Shown piece after piece: positions 50,757 to 60,274 of a DNA stretch of 64,000 nt. How positions within the stretch are numbered: the first letter of the stretch is position 1; every line of letters begins with the position of its first letter. A program made the position numbers and the translations under genes. The stretch is from Winslowiella toletana (GTDB taxonomy: Bacteria > Pseudomonadota > Gammaproteobacteria > Enterobacterales > Enterobacteriaceae): positions 3,596,001 through 3,660,000 of the forward strand of contig NZ_CP134152.1 in the NCBI RefSeq assembly GCF_032164335.1, written 5' to 3'. Under the pieces are notes generated by a model. The model was given only the letters and a program-made list of their open reading frames with translations, was not told the origin of the DNA and did no database searches.

Positions 50757-50793
50757 GGCAATGAAATTTCACTGACAGTGAAATTTCATTGCC
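50757..50793. repeat. Perfect 37-bp palindrome
   Basis: Two 18-base arms (GGCAATGAAATTTCACTG and its exact complement) flank a single central A. It lies between the minus-strand retron operon and the plus-strand KAP gene, so it could be a shared operator or a cruciform. The AT-rich arms and absence of a T tract speak against a terminator. The flanks 50794-51007 contain no gene and presumably the KAP promoter. Confidence 0.85.
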
Positions 50794-51007
50794 TATTCAG
50801 TACACCTTTTATCTGCGGCTTCATGATGAGTAGGCAGAACCGCTATACTGGCTTGCGTTTGCAGCGGGTCCCCTTCAGTTTGCTTACGTAATAAGTTGAA
50901 CTGGTGCAGACAAGGCTCGAACGGGCATTAACTTGCTCTGTCTGTGAACCAGTGAAGCTTCTAACAATAGGACGATTGATACATGCATTTTTGGGAGATG
51001 GTGTGCG

Positions 51008-53344
51008 ATGAGTAAGCTGTTGTTCCGTCTGGCGGCATGGCGTGCTCGCCGTCGCGCGAAGCCTAATGCTGATATGGTAAGGAACGAGCAGCCGGACGGA
51101 GGGATTGGGGCTGAAGCGCCGATTCGGACAGCATCCGAAGATCGCCTTAGAAGGTCCGGATTCGCGGCTCGTATAGCCGACGTGCTTTCGGAGCTTAGTT
51201 TGCGCGAAGGCCGAGTGTTCGCTATTCGTGGGGGATGGGGCTTCGGGAAATCATCAATGAAAAACCTTATCACCGAACGGCTCGATGCCAAGAGCAGTGG
51301 AGCGGACTGGCTCGACTTTAACCCATGGCAATGGGGAGACGGCGATGCAATCTCCCGCGCGCTATTTGGCCAGATAGCAGATCGATTGGGAGGCGAGCAT
51401 TCGAAGGCTGCGCTCGATCGTGCCGAAGCACTGCGACGCTACGGAGCGATCCTTAACGGGGTCAGTAAGCCTCTTAAAGAGGCTGGGAGTTCAGGTCTTC
51501 TAATCTCGACGGTGCTAACAAATGCTTCGGTTATAGCTATCGCGTCGGCTATTGGATATGACCTTCCGACAGTTGCAAAGGTTGCGGCTGTTCTTGCCTT
51601 TCTCTCGGTCGGAGTACCTCTTCTCGGACGCGTACTATCGTATCTCGGGCGTGACCATAGCGGCGAGTCTCTCGACAAGGTACGCAAAGCGCTTGAGACT
51701 CGTCTTCGCGAACTTGACCGGCCGCTGGTTGTCTTCGTCGACGACATTGACCGGCTCGAGCCTGATCAGATCAGGGTGCTGCTTCGGCAGGTAAAGGCGA
51801 ATGCTAATCTACCGAATATTGTTTTTGTGCTCCTGTTCCAGCCCAGTATCGTAGAGCGAGCGCTAGATCCGGTTGCAGACAACGACGGTCGAGCCTTCCT
51901 TGAAAAGATCGTGCAGGCTAACTTTGATTTACCAGCCGTACCGACATCTTTCGTGCATCGTATGTTCGAGGAAGAACTCTCTGAAATAGCGGGCCCATAC
52001 GCGACTGAGGCCAACGGGTTCTCTCAGAGACGCTGGGGTAACGCTTGTATTGGCTGCATCCAGCCCCTCCTTCGCAACATGCGTGATGCACGTCGTCTCA
52101 TTTCTTCCATTGCTGTTCACATGCCACTGCATGTGGTCGGCGACGTGTTCGAGGTGAACATTGTAGACTTCCTGCTTCTGGAAACACTCAGGGTCTTCGA
52201 ACCTGACCTCCACGATGCACTGTTCCGTGAGAGAGGATTGGTTCTCCAGGAAGGACGCTTCTCCCGTGATGGCCGACGGAAGGTGGACCAAGCAGCGGCT
52301 AAGGAGCTGCTTGAGATCGTCTCAGAGGAGCGCCGCAATATCATTTGTGATGCGCTTAAAGACTTATTTCCCCCCCTCGAATGGGCGTATGGGGGGACAA
52401 ACTATGCAGACGGCTTCCATCGCCGGTGGTTGACGGAGAAACGAGTATGCACTTCGCGCTACTTCCCACGTTACTTTGAACTGCAGACGTCGGTTGGAGA
52501 AATATCTGAGCGCCGTTTCGTTGATTTTCTCAATGCAACAGCGACAGAGGACGAGCTCTTTGCTGAAATCGCAGCCATCGAAGCTGACGGGCTGCTGAAT
52601 TCGCTCGTTGCGAGGCTCGATGAATCCGTCGACCGATTACCAACCGAGAATGCTGCTGTTCTGCTCCCAGGAATGTTCAGAATTGCTGAAAAACTCGCAG
52701 GCACGAACAGCGGCTCTTTCGACTCGTTATATGTAGCAGCATGGCGAGCGACAAGTTGGTACTTGAAGCGAATTCCTGAGGATGTTCGAGGCGGTTTAGC
52801 TCTTGAAGCACTCCGTAAAACTGAAGCGCTATCCGTTACCTCCATCCTGATCCATCTCAGCGATCCCACCGATCGGAATGAGGGCGAGAGTGGAGCGTTC
52901 GAGCCAGCGTTAGATCTCCACACCGTAGTGGCAATGAAGACTGAATGGCTACGGTTGATAAGGATCCGCGCAGCAGACGACGCCCTGATTACTGAACCTG
53001 ATCTCATATCACAGCTCTATCGCTGGAAAAACTATACAGATTCAATGGACGAACCCAGAGAGTGGGTAAGGAAAGCAATTCAAACCGACTTGGGCTTCGC
53101 AACCATGGTCACACGCCTGATGAGCCGAGGTTCGAGCCATACCTACGGTGATCGCGTCTCCACGCAGCACAACAGTTTCAACAAAGAGACAATTGACGAC
53201 TTTATTGGCATTGATGTGGCGAAGGCCAAGTGTGATGCAATTAATCCCGCCCAGTTCCCTGAGCACGTAGAGGCCCTGCGAACGCTGCTTAGATATCTCG
53301 AAAAGTGGCTCGGATTGAGGACAAACGACATTTCCGATTTCTAG
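51008..53344 (+). CDS. KAP-family P-loop NTPase with membrane insertion
   Basis: A 778-residue protein. Walker A is GGWGFGKSS (75-83); two TM helices (about 163-183 and 188-213) are inserted before Walker B LVVFVDDIDRLE (240-251), the layout of KAP NTPases (Kidins220/ARMS, PifA). The membrane insertion would place the NTPase on the cytoplasmic face. The family includes the phage-exclusion protein PifA, and members are common in defence islands. The C-terminal 400 residues are helical without known motifs. It is divergent from the retron operon, across the palindrome. Confidence 0.85.
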   Translation: MSKLLFRLAAWRARRRAKPNADMVRNEQPDGGIGAEAPIRTASEDRLRRSGFAARIADVLSELSLREGRVFAIRGGWGFGKSSMKNLITERLDAKSSGADWLDFNPWQWGDGDAISRALFGQIADRLGGEHSKAALDRAEALRRYGAILNGVSKPLKEAGSSGLLISTVLTNASVIAIASAIGYDLPTVAKVAAVLAFLSVGVPLLGRVLSYLGRDHSGESLDKVRKALETRLRELDRPLVVFVDDIDRLEPDQIRVLLRQVKANANLPNIVFVLLFQPSIVERALDPVADNDGRAFLEKIVQANFDLPAVPTSFVHRMFEEELSEIAGPYATEANGFSQRRWGNACIGCIQPLLRNMRDARRLISSIAVHMPLHVVGDVFEVNIVDFLLLETLRVFEPDLHDALFRERGLVLQEGRFSRDGRRKVDQAAAKELLEIVSEERRNIICDALKDLFPPLEWAYGGTNYADGFHRRWLTEKRVCTSRYFPRYFELQTSVGEISERRFVDFLNATATEDELFAEIAAIEADGLLNSLVARLDESVDRLPTENAAVLLPGMFRIAEKLAGTNSGSFDSLYVAAWRATSWYLKRIPEDVRGGLALEALRKTEALSVTSILIHLSDPTDRNEGESGAFEPALDLHTVVAMKTEWLRLIRIRAADDALITEPDLISQLYRWKNYTDSMDEPREWVRKAIQTDLGFATMVTRLMSRGSSHTYGDRVSTQHNSFNKETIDDFIGIDVAKAKCDAINPAQFPEHVEALRTLLRYLEKWLGLRTNDISDF

Positions 53345-53373
53345 AAGTCAGCTGCTGCTGACATCGAAATATC
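53343..53373. repeat. Dispersed motif, copy C
   Basis: AGAAG, nine bases, GCTGACATCGAAATATC, starting within the stop codon of the KAP gene. The right half is close to copies A and B. Confidence 0.5.
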
Positions 53374-53394
53374 AATTTGAGTATTAACCGAAAC

Positions 53395-54357
53395 GTAAGC
53401 ATCCGGTGAACTCGAGTTGCTGTGCAACGCGAGTTGTGATCGGTTTTTGAAGGGGGATTACTGCTGAGGTTTCCGGGCATAAGGCAGCAACTCATCCAGC
53501 CGGTTGTTGGGCCATGGCGGCAGTTTTTCCAGTACATCACGCAGCCATGCCCACGGCTCCAGTCCGTTCAGCCGCGCCGTTTCCAACAGGCTCATCAGTC
53601 CCGCCATCCGCTCTCCCGCACGCTGCGAACCCGCGAACAGCCATTTACGCCGGCCCTGAGCCACCGGCCGCATCACTCTTTCATACCGGTTATTGTCCAC
53701 CGGCACACGCCCATCTTCCAGATACGTCTGCAGCGAAGGCCACCGCTTCAGCGCATACGTCACGGCCTTATGCAGCGCGCCGCCCGGCGCACTGCCTGCC
53801 TCCTGTTCCACAAGCCACGCTCGGAACGCCTCCAGCTGCGGTTTCGCATACCGCTCTCACCATCGTCGCTTCTGTTCCGCCGGCCGCTGCCGGATACTCT
53901 CCTCCAGCCGGTACAGGTATCCGATGCGCGTCAGCGCTTCCTTCACCGGCACCGGCGTGTCGCCTTCCGGCCTGAACAGCGCTTTGTAGCCTCCATAGTC
54001 GTCAACCATCAGAGTGCCCGACCAGCCCGCCAGCATGTCGCGGGCATGCTGCCCGTTGCGCCTGGCGCAGCAGTCGTACACCACCACCTGCGCCAGCAAC
54101 CCGGGGCCGGGCTGGCCTTTTTCGATAAGTGAGGGAGGAAGCGCCGCGCTGTGCACCTTGTCACAGCCCGGGCAGCCTTACTGCGGCCGCACCGTTTTCA
54201 GCACCACGAAGTGCGCCGGCAGCTCACTGCGTACCGGCTTTTGTTTCGGGGTATCGCGCTCCGACAACAGCTCACGGAGCTGGCGGCTGATGTCCGCACG
54301 GTCGGCTGCGGTGTCTTCTTCTGCGAGCTGGCGCTGCTCACCGGAATACTCTGTATC
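53395..54357 (-). mobile_element. Decayed IS66-family element
   Basis: GTAAGCATCCGGTGAA at 53395 looks like an IS66 terminal repeat. Inside lie pieces of one IS66 TnpC transposase on the minus strand. The N-terminal end is missing, replaced at about 54357 by another transposase fragment on the other strand. No accessory tnpA/tnpB genes are left. Confidence 0.8.
53458..54357 (-). pseudogene. IS66 transposase (TnpC) remnant
   Basis: Three pieces in one frame: ADRADISRQLRELLSERD to KTVRPQ (54178-54270 region), GCPGCDKVHSAALPPSLIEKG to LLAQVVV, joined to DMLAGWSGTLMVDDYGGYKAL, and the C-terminal PQLEAFRAWLVEQEAG to the end at 53458. Two in-frame nonsense codons separate them: TAA at 54178-54180 and TGA at 53857-53859. 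A segment of roughly 100 residues or more is missing between LLAQVVV and YDCCA. The protein cannot be made. Confidence 0.85.
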
Positions 54358-54360
54358 ACC

Positions 54361-54732
54361 AAGGTTTACCGCAAGATCCTTAACGACCATACGTTCAGCT
54401 ACGGCAATAAACTCTGTTTTATTGAATCACCGCTCAAGCATTCTATCGCCAATCATAAAATCGAAATCCGAGCAGGAAAAGATAAACAGTTCAGCGCCTA
54501 TTTTGCAGGCAGACAATTACAGGTATCAGAGGTAACCGAGCCTGTAAAAGCCTCAATGAAAGAGACTGATGTTCAGAAAAAACTCGATGTACTGGGCCTG
54601 GCTGACAAGCTGAGTACTGTCGCTGAAGCATCACGCCTGAGCGGTGTGTCTCGCGATACAATTTACCGCCACAGACGACTTCTTAAAGAAGGTGGGAGCC
54701 GCCCACTTAAACGGCAGGAAACGCCTATCTGA
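54361..54732 (+). pseudogene. Transposase fragment with HTH
   Basis: An open frame in the plus direction reads VYRKILNDHTFSYGNK, then FSAYFAGRQLQVSEV, then an HTH (NLADKL-like: VAEASRLSGVSRDTIYRHR). The first part recalls the C-terminal end of an ISNCY/IS481-type transposase and the HTH the start of an integrase-core transposase. It has no proper start, since its 5' end is cut by the IS66 remnant, and it ends after ten residues beyond the HTH. Treated as debris. The 120 bp up to the next gene show nothing. Confidence 0.6.
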
Positions 54733-54855
54733 GGCGTAAAAACTGCACTGATATAAGCATTGAGAATAAGGTTGTGCACAAAACCACAAACTCCCGCCTA
54801 AAAACGACAGTTCGCCCCGCCCTGCCATGTCATATTCCCCCATAATTTTATTTTT

Positions 54856-57800
54856 ATGACGGATTTACCCATGCTCAACCCCTCTATGACTAACCTCACC
54901 CAGCGCCTCCGGCAGGGGCTCACCCCGCCCCTCCCACAGACGCCTGCAACGCTGCCCGATGCCCGCTTACGGCTGAACAGCGCCATGAGCCAGGCGGGAG
55001 AGAGCTGGCGCGACGCCCCCGCCGTCTGCGCGGCGCTCAGGGATATGCTGACCCTGTCGGGTGACTTCCGGCAACAGTTGGAGACCGCCACCGGGTTAGC
55101 ATTTTCCGCCACGCTGCCGGAGCGTCCCCAAAAAATGGAGGACCTGCTGGACCGCGCCGGCTTTATCCACGATGACGCCCTCAACAAACTCAGCGCCGCG
55201 CTCCTCGGCCTGAAGGGCGCTTCACTCTCCGCTCCCGCGCGCTCACCGGCGTTCGCCCCGGCGCCTATTCTCTCCGACGCAGTAAAGGAGGCGGCGCTCG
55301 GTATTCTGCTGGAAAGCGGGCTCAAACTGACCGGGATGTCCCGGGACCATGCCCAGGCGGTGCTGCCGCTGATTAAACTCGTCCGCAACGCGCTGGCCGT
55401 GGTGAGTGAGAAAGAGACCACCCTGGCCGACCGGCTGAAGAGCATCACGTTTAAGCTGAACACCGCACAGGCCAGCCTGAAGCAGGCCAGCCCGGACTCG
55501 GCCGCCTGCCGCTGGGTCAACGCGCTGTGTGACACCGTGGACGTGCTGAGTCAGGGCCTGTCGGTCGGTGCGCTCAAAGACTCGCTGTCAAAACTGCAGA
55601 CCATCCGCGAGCTGGGGCTGTCAAATATCTGCGCGACGCTCACCCCCCTGCTCGAGCAGGCAGAGATGTTTCAGCAGTGGAAAGAGGGGAAACTGACCAA
55701 CGACGCGCTGGCCGTCCGGGTGCTGGAGAGCGTGGCACCGCAGCAGGTGCCCCTGATGCTGAACGTCGCCAGGAAGCTCAACACCGCCGCCGCGGAGGGC
55801 GGCGCGCTGTCGGCATTAGGCCGTGAGCTCCCGCCCATGCCCGGGAAGGCGTCAGCAGGCGCCTCCCTGCGCTGGATGATGGAGGCTGTGCAGTCTCCTG
55901 CCCTGCGTGAAAAGCTGGAGGCAAATGACGGGCAGTGGCTGCGGACCGGCCTGAAGCTGGATGACAACGAGGCCACCTTTGTGCAGGAGGGGCTGCTCAG
56001 GCATGCCCAGGCGCTGGCCGATTTCCCGTTCAAAGGCACGCCGGCGGCCCAGCTCAGCGCGCTGGCCCGCATGCCCGGGCTGGCGGGCCTGTTCGGCATG
56101 ATGAACGTCTCTCTGAATGACACGGTCCCGCTGCTCGGCCCCCTGATGAAGGATGGCCTGCACCTGTCGGACCTCGGCGGGATGGCCAACGCCTCCGGTA
56201 CCTGGGAACAGGCCCGGGAGCTTGCCGGCCTGATGGACGGCAAAAAGGTCGGCTACGCGACCGGTGAGGCGCTGCTCGGCAGCAGCCTCGCGGTGCTGAA
56301 AAAGTGTGGCGGCGCACTGTATGATATCGCCCAGGCGGCCAGCCTGCCCGCCAAAAAAGCCTACGGCTTTTACAAGAGTGAACATGCCCCCGGCAGCACT
56401 ACCAGCGTCAACACCTTTTACCGCAGCCTTATCCACTATATTCAGGACGATTATAAGAGCCACCCCGCGGACTACACCTTCGACACCCTGAGCACCCTCT
56501 CGGCCATCGTCTCCGGGACCCTGAAGTGCGCCAGCGGCGTCAGCGCGCTGATAGGGAAAAATACCGCCGAGCTGCTTGAGGAGTATGCCCGCACCGATCC
56601 GGCCACCTTTTCGCGGCTGGAGCATACCCTTATCCATGCGGTGCTGGATACGCGGCTGGCTGTCGAAATCCGCGACGCCCTGCAGAGCGGAGACTACGTT
56701 CAGGCCAGAAAACTGCTGGAGCCGCTGGGCCGGGCGCTGGAGAATAGCGCCGGCGATCGCCTGTTCCTGCGCAGGATGGCCTCGCTGGTGACCTTCCTCC
56801 CCGCGCTGTGCGATATCCACCAGGCGGTCAGGGACAGCAACACCCCCAAGCGCGAGCTGAGCGGCCGCCTGCAGCAGCGGCAGACCATCATGCTGAAGCA
56901 TCCTGAGTTGCTGAGCACCCTCCCACCGCTGACGATGCTGCAACGGGACCTGGCCCGCCTGCAACAGCAGAGCGGTATCCGCGTGACGCCGTCAGACCAA
57001 TTGCTGGCCGACGGTGAGGTGCTGCGGGCCGCCGTCGCCCGCCTCCCCGCCGGGGAGCAACGCAGTCGTCTGCAAAACGAACTGGAGACGCTGGAGCCGG
57101 GCCTGGCTGCCCTGAAGGCGCAGGGGGAGGCGTCGGGACTGCTGCCGACCCAGACGCGCCTGCATGACGCCGTGCGCCAGACGCTGGCAGAAGAGGGGGT
57201 GCCCGCACAGAACATGGCGCTGGCGCAGGTGGAAAATATGAAAAAAATGCTGAGCCAGGTGCCGGACACGCTCGCCCTGCCGTCGCTCACCTCGTTTTCC
57301 TCTCTGTCGTCCCTCCCTGCCCTGGCCATGGATGTTATCGCGCTGCTGCAGGCCAGCAAAAAACCGGGACTGGAGGCCGCGGTGGCGAAGTTGGAGACGC
57401 TGCTCACCAACGCCGCGTCAGACGCTATTCACGACGGCGTCCACTGGGTGGCCGGCAAAACCGCCCAGCTGTTCACCAAAGAGGTGGAGCTGACGGCGGA
57501 GGAGAAGGCGCAGGGCTGGTTCGTGATGGAAAGAGAGCTGTCGGTGGGGCAGTTGGCGACGGGAGCGGCGGCAGGGGCCGCGTCGGGCGCGCTGCTGTCG
57601 GCGATGTTCCTGCTGCTTTCCAGAGAGGGCGAGCCGGGCATAAAAGGGACCGCGGGTGACCGGCCGGTCACCCTGAACAGGACAGTGACGACCTCTGACG
57701 GGGAGAGCGGCGCGCAGATCGTGCGGCTGTCGCCGTCGCGTGCGGGGGTGTACGGGCCCACGACCCAGCCTGTCGCTCAGGCGGGCGGCGAGTGGAAGCG

Positions 57801-60126
57801 GTGGTTGGCGCTGGCGCTGCCGGTTGTGGCGGGGGCTGCGGCGGGGGCCGGGGTTGCCGCGGCGGTGAACCCGGCGATCCGCGAGAAACGGGGCGAGCAT
57901 GACGTGCCACAGGGGATGAACACGGCGCTGACCGGGCCCGGACGCTTGCACAGGGTGTTGGGTGAGGACGGGGTGACGAAGGGGATTATTCTGGCGGAGG
58001 GCGCGAACCCTGCGCAGGAGGATGCCGGGTTGCAACAAAGCAACAGCCGTGTAAAACGATCGAATTTTGTTACCCATACCATGAAGGTAAGAGAAACCAA
58101 AATTCAAAAGATCGCTGCAGAAGAAAAGTTACACGAACAGGCACGCATTGCCGGGCAGGTGCGCATTGACAACATCAGAAACAGCTGGTCAGAAGCCTAT
58201 CTGGAAGGGAAAGTGACAACCTGGCTGCAGGGGGTGCAGGAGGGGGCCGTGATCCGAATGGGCGCAGAGTTCGCCCCTGAACAGTTTATCCGTAAATTTA
58301 TCCAGGACATTATTGATAAGCACCCTGAGGCGGCGAAGCGCGACGAGCTGACGTCGCCGGACAGTGTCATCATCATGAGAGAGGGCAAAGCACCCGGCAA
58401 GGGAAGCACGCCCGTTACGCTGATCGATCTGGCGATGGGGAAATTTAATTATTTAGCGAAATGGCCGGAGTGGAGAGGTGAAAAACAGGCATTCTACACC
58501 AGCGCTGAGACGGTGGCGTTTCGTACGGCATTACTGAATGATGCCAGCCCCTATATGAGCAGGGGTGGCTATAACCTGCCAGGAGGAGCAGGGAGGGCCC
58601 TACCTGATCGTGTCCAGAGTGCCTTTATCGACCAGCTTGACAGCATCAAATCTGACGGTACAAAAAGAGAGAAGATGGCTAAATTCTACTCGCTCTCTTT
58701 TTATAAAACCGCGAAAGCATTAGCGGTTGATCCCGGCCTGGCGGTGTTCAAACCGCAGCTTGAACAATATCTGAAGGGGGAGATAAAGCCACACCAATTA
58801 ACTTTCCATGATGAGTGCTTAACTGAGGTTGTTGCACTGCGTGCAGGCAACAATGTGCTGGCATGGGACGCCGCTGGCACCATGTTACCTTTTATCGAAA
58901 CAGAGCAGGGAATGGGTAAGAAGAATGTTCAGGACTGGATCCTGAAACACCTATCGGCTAATACACAATATACCTGTAGAGATCCAGATAAAAGAGCCCA
59001 GAATTTTAATTTTCGTAACATTTCAGAAGGTTGGAGTCATCTTGGGCCGCTAGAATATGGCAGTCCATTATCTCTTGAAAAAATAGAAAACATTGGCCAG
59101 GATACCGTAGCAAACCTGCTGAAGCGGGCAGAGCAGGACATCAAGAGTACGATATCCACCAGGAGTGAGTTTTTTCTTGATGGTCTGATTGATGGTCTGT
59201 TTATCGGCGCAGGGATCGTTTTGTCGTCGGTGGTTCCCGGATCTGGCATCGCGTTACTCTTAAAACAGGTCGCTCTGGCCGCAGGGCTGACGTTGAAGAA
59301 AGATCTCGTCAAACTGGCATTCGCTGATAGTAGGGAACAAGCGGAGGGTATTATCTCAACCATACCTGCGAACTTGCTGGCCAGCCTGCTTGTGGACGGC
59401 AGCATCACCCTGGGGCTCCCGCTGGCAAAAAAAATACTGGCGAAGGGAAACATCAAAGTCCCGTGGGCCAAAGAGTTAAATACCGTGAAAGACACCATGG
59501 TAGGTGTTCCCGGATATAACCTGGCGAACGACGTGGGTTCAAATATAGGTAAGTTTATCAACAAGGATAACGCTGGGAGTACGAATACCCGCACTCAACT
59601 ATCCGTTCATATCTGGGGCCAGCCGGATAAAAATGGTCATAAAGGAGATCTCTATTTTTGTGAGTCAACAAAAGGCTATTTTACCTTAAAAAAAGATGGG
59701 GATTATGGCTACTTCCCGACATCAAAAACAGATAATGAATGGTGGCATTTTACAGATCATTCTGCCCTACCCTTCCATATCTGGGGCCAGCCGGATAAAA
59801 ATGGTCATAAAGGAGATCTCTATTTTTGTGATACAATAAAAGGATATTTTACCTTAAAAAAAGATGGGGATTATGGCTACTTCCCGACATCAAAAACAGA
59901 TAATGAATGGTGGCATTTCACAGAACATTCTGGCCCACCCTTCCATACCTGGGGACAGCCGGATAAAAATGGCAATAAAGGAGATCTCTATTATTGCGAG
60001 ACAACAAAAATGTATTTTACCTTAAAAAAAGATGGGGATTATGGCTACTTCCCGACATCAAAAACAGATAATGAATGGTGGAATTTTATAGGTTATGCTA
60101 CTGACAATAATATTAAAAATAGATAA
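54856..60126 (+). CDS. Giant modular protein, toxin/effector-like
   Basis: A 1756-residue protein. Residues 1-890 are helical, with no signal peptide. Two Ala/Gly-rich hydrophobic helices lie at about 896-925 and 983-1006, and a third hydrophobic hairpin at 1438-1478 (GLFIGAGIVLSSVVPGSGIALLL). Base composition changes from very GC-rich to clearly lower GC near codon 1065 (after NSRVKRSN). The C-terminus carries three 56-residue Trp/Tyr-rich repeats (1585-1750). The layout recalls large DUF6543/dermonecrotic-toxin-like proteins of plant-associated bacteria; the family call is tentative and no catalytic site was identified. There is no good ribosome site before ATG 54856; ATG 54874 is an alternative. 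Confidence 0.7.
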   Translation: MTDLPMLNPSMTNLTQRLRQGLTPPLPQTPATLPDARLRLNSAMSQAGESWRDAPAVCAALRDMLTLSGDFRQQLETATGLAFSATLPERPQKMEDLLDRAGFIHDDALNKLSAALLGLKGASLSAPARSPAFAPAPILSDAVKEAALGILLESGLKLTGMSRDHAQAVLPLIKLVRNALAVVSEKETTLADRLKSITFKLNTAQASLKQASPDSAACRWVNALCDTVDVLSQGLSVGALKDSLSKLQTIRELGLSNICATLTPLLEQAEMFQQWKEGKLTNDALAVRVLESVAPQQVPLMLNVARKLNTAAAEGGALSALGRELPPMPGKASAGASLRWMMEAVQSPALREKLEANDGQWLRTGLKLDDNEATFVQEGLLRHAQALADFPFKGTPAAQLSALARMPGLAGLFGMMNVSLNDTVPLLGPLMKDGLHLSDLGGMANASGTWEQARELAGLMDGKKVGYATGEALLGSSLAVLKKCGGALYDIAQAASLPAKKAYGFYKSEHAPGSTTSVNTFYRSLIHYIQDDYKSHPADYTFDTLSTLSAIVSGTLKCASGVSALIGKNTAELLEEYARTDPATFSRLEHTLIHAVLDTRLAVEIRDALQSGDYVQARKLLEPLGRALENSAGDRLFLRRMASLVTFLPALCDIHQAVRDSNTPKRELSGRLQQRQTIMLKHPELLSTLPPLTMLQRDLARLQQQSGIRVTPSDQLLADGEVLRAAVARLPAGEQRSRLQNELETLEPGLAALKAQGEASGLLPTQTRLHDAVRQTLAEEGVPAQNMALAQVENMKKMLSQVPDTLALPSLTSFSSLSSLPALAMDVIALLQASKKPGLEAAVAKLETLLTNAASDAIHDGVHWVAGKTAQLFTKEVELTAEEKAQGWFVMERELSVGQLATGAAAGAASGALLSAMFLLLSREGEPGIKGTAGDRPVTLNRTVTTSDGESGAQIVRLSPSRAGVYGPTTQPVAQAGGEWKRWLALALPVVAGAAAGAGVAAAVNPAIREKRGEHDVPQGMNTALTGPGRLHRVLGEDGVTKGIILAEGANPAQEDAGLQQSNSRVKRSNFVTHTMKVRETKIQKIAAEEKLHEQARIAGQVRIDNIRNSWSEAYLEGKVTTWLQGVQEGAVIRMGAEFAPEQFIRKFIQDIIDKHPEAAKRDELTSPDSVIIMREGKAPGKGSTPVTLIDLAMGKFNYLAKWPEWRGEKQAFYTSAETVAFRTALLNDASPYMSRGGYNLPGGAGRALPDRVQSAFIDQLDSIKSDGTKREKMAKFYSLSFYKTAKALAVDPGLAVFKPQLEQYLKGEIKPHQLTFHDECLTEVVALRAGNNVLAWDAAGTMLPFIETEQGMGKKNVQDWILKHLSANTQYTCRDPDKRAQNFNFRNISEGWSHLGPLEYGSPLSLEKIENIGQDTVANLLKRAEQDIKSTISTRSEFFLDGLIDGLFIGAGIVLSSVVPGSGIALLLKQVALAAGLTLKKDLVKLAFADSREQAEGIISTIPANLLASLLVDGSITLGLPLAKKILAKGNIKVPWAKELNTVKDTMVGVPGYNLANDVGSNIGKFINKDNAGSTNTRTQLSVHIWGQPDKNGHKGDLYFCESTKGYFTLKKDGDYGYFPTSKTDNEWWHFTDHSALPFHIWGQPDKNGHKGDLYFCDTIKGYFTLKKDGDYGYFPTSKTDNEWWHFTEHSGPPFHTWGQPDKNGNKGDLYYCETTKMYFTLKKDGDYGYFPTSKTDNEWWNFIGYATDNNIKNR
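59608..60105 (+). repeat. Three 168-bp tandem repeats in the 3' end of the giant gene
   Basis: Units begin at 59608, 59776 and 59944, each 168 bp (56 codons). Each encodes (H)IWGQPDKNGHKGDLYFC, then KGYFTLKKDGDYGYFPTSK and TDNEWWHF. The DNA is nearly identical between units, so the duplication is recent. The module's conserved Trp, Tyr and GDLY resemble small carbohydrate-binding repeats. Confidence 0.9.
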
Positions 60127-60160
60127 TTTACCAAGATCGTGAATAGGCTCTTTGTCAGAA

Positions 60161-60274
60161 ATGAAAGACAGGCTCAATATGAGTCATTCTGATTATCTCA
60201 TTAAATGGGGTGGCGGTGAATATCACACTCCAGTACCAGCTAATATCAAGAGTTATATAGAAAAAGGAGCCTAA
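60161..60274 (+). CDS. Possible 37-residue protein after the giant gene
   Basis: ATG at 60161 opens MKDRLNMSHSDYLIKWGGGEYH, ending KSYIEKGA; a second ATG at 60179 gives 31 residues. There is no strong ribosome site. It may be the stump of a longer gene or an immunity peptide remnant. I do not recognise it. Confidence 0.3.
   Translation: MKDRLNMSHSDYLIKWGGGEYHTPVPANIKSYIEKGA

Noticed and set aside
50391-50793. CRISPR array or phage-type immunity region in the structured gap
   Set aside because: There are hairpins and one palindrome but no regularly spaced direct repeats and no cas genes.
55671-57410. Several open frames opposite the giant gene
   Set aside because: High GC leaves few stops on the reverse strand; no ribosome sites and only low-complexity residues.
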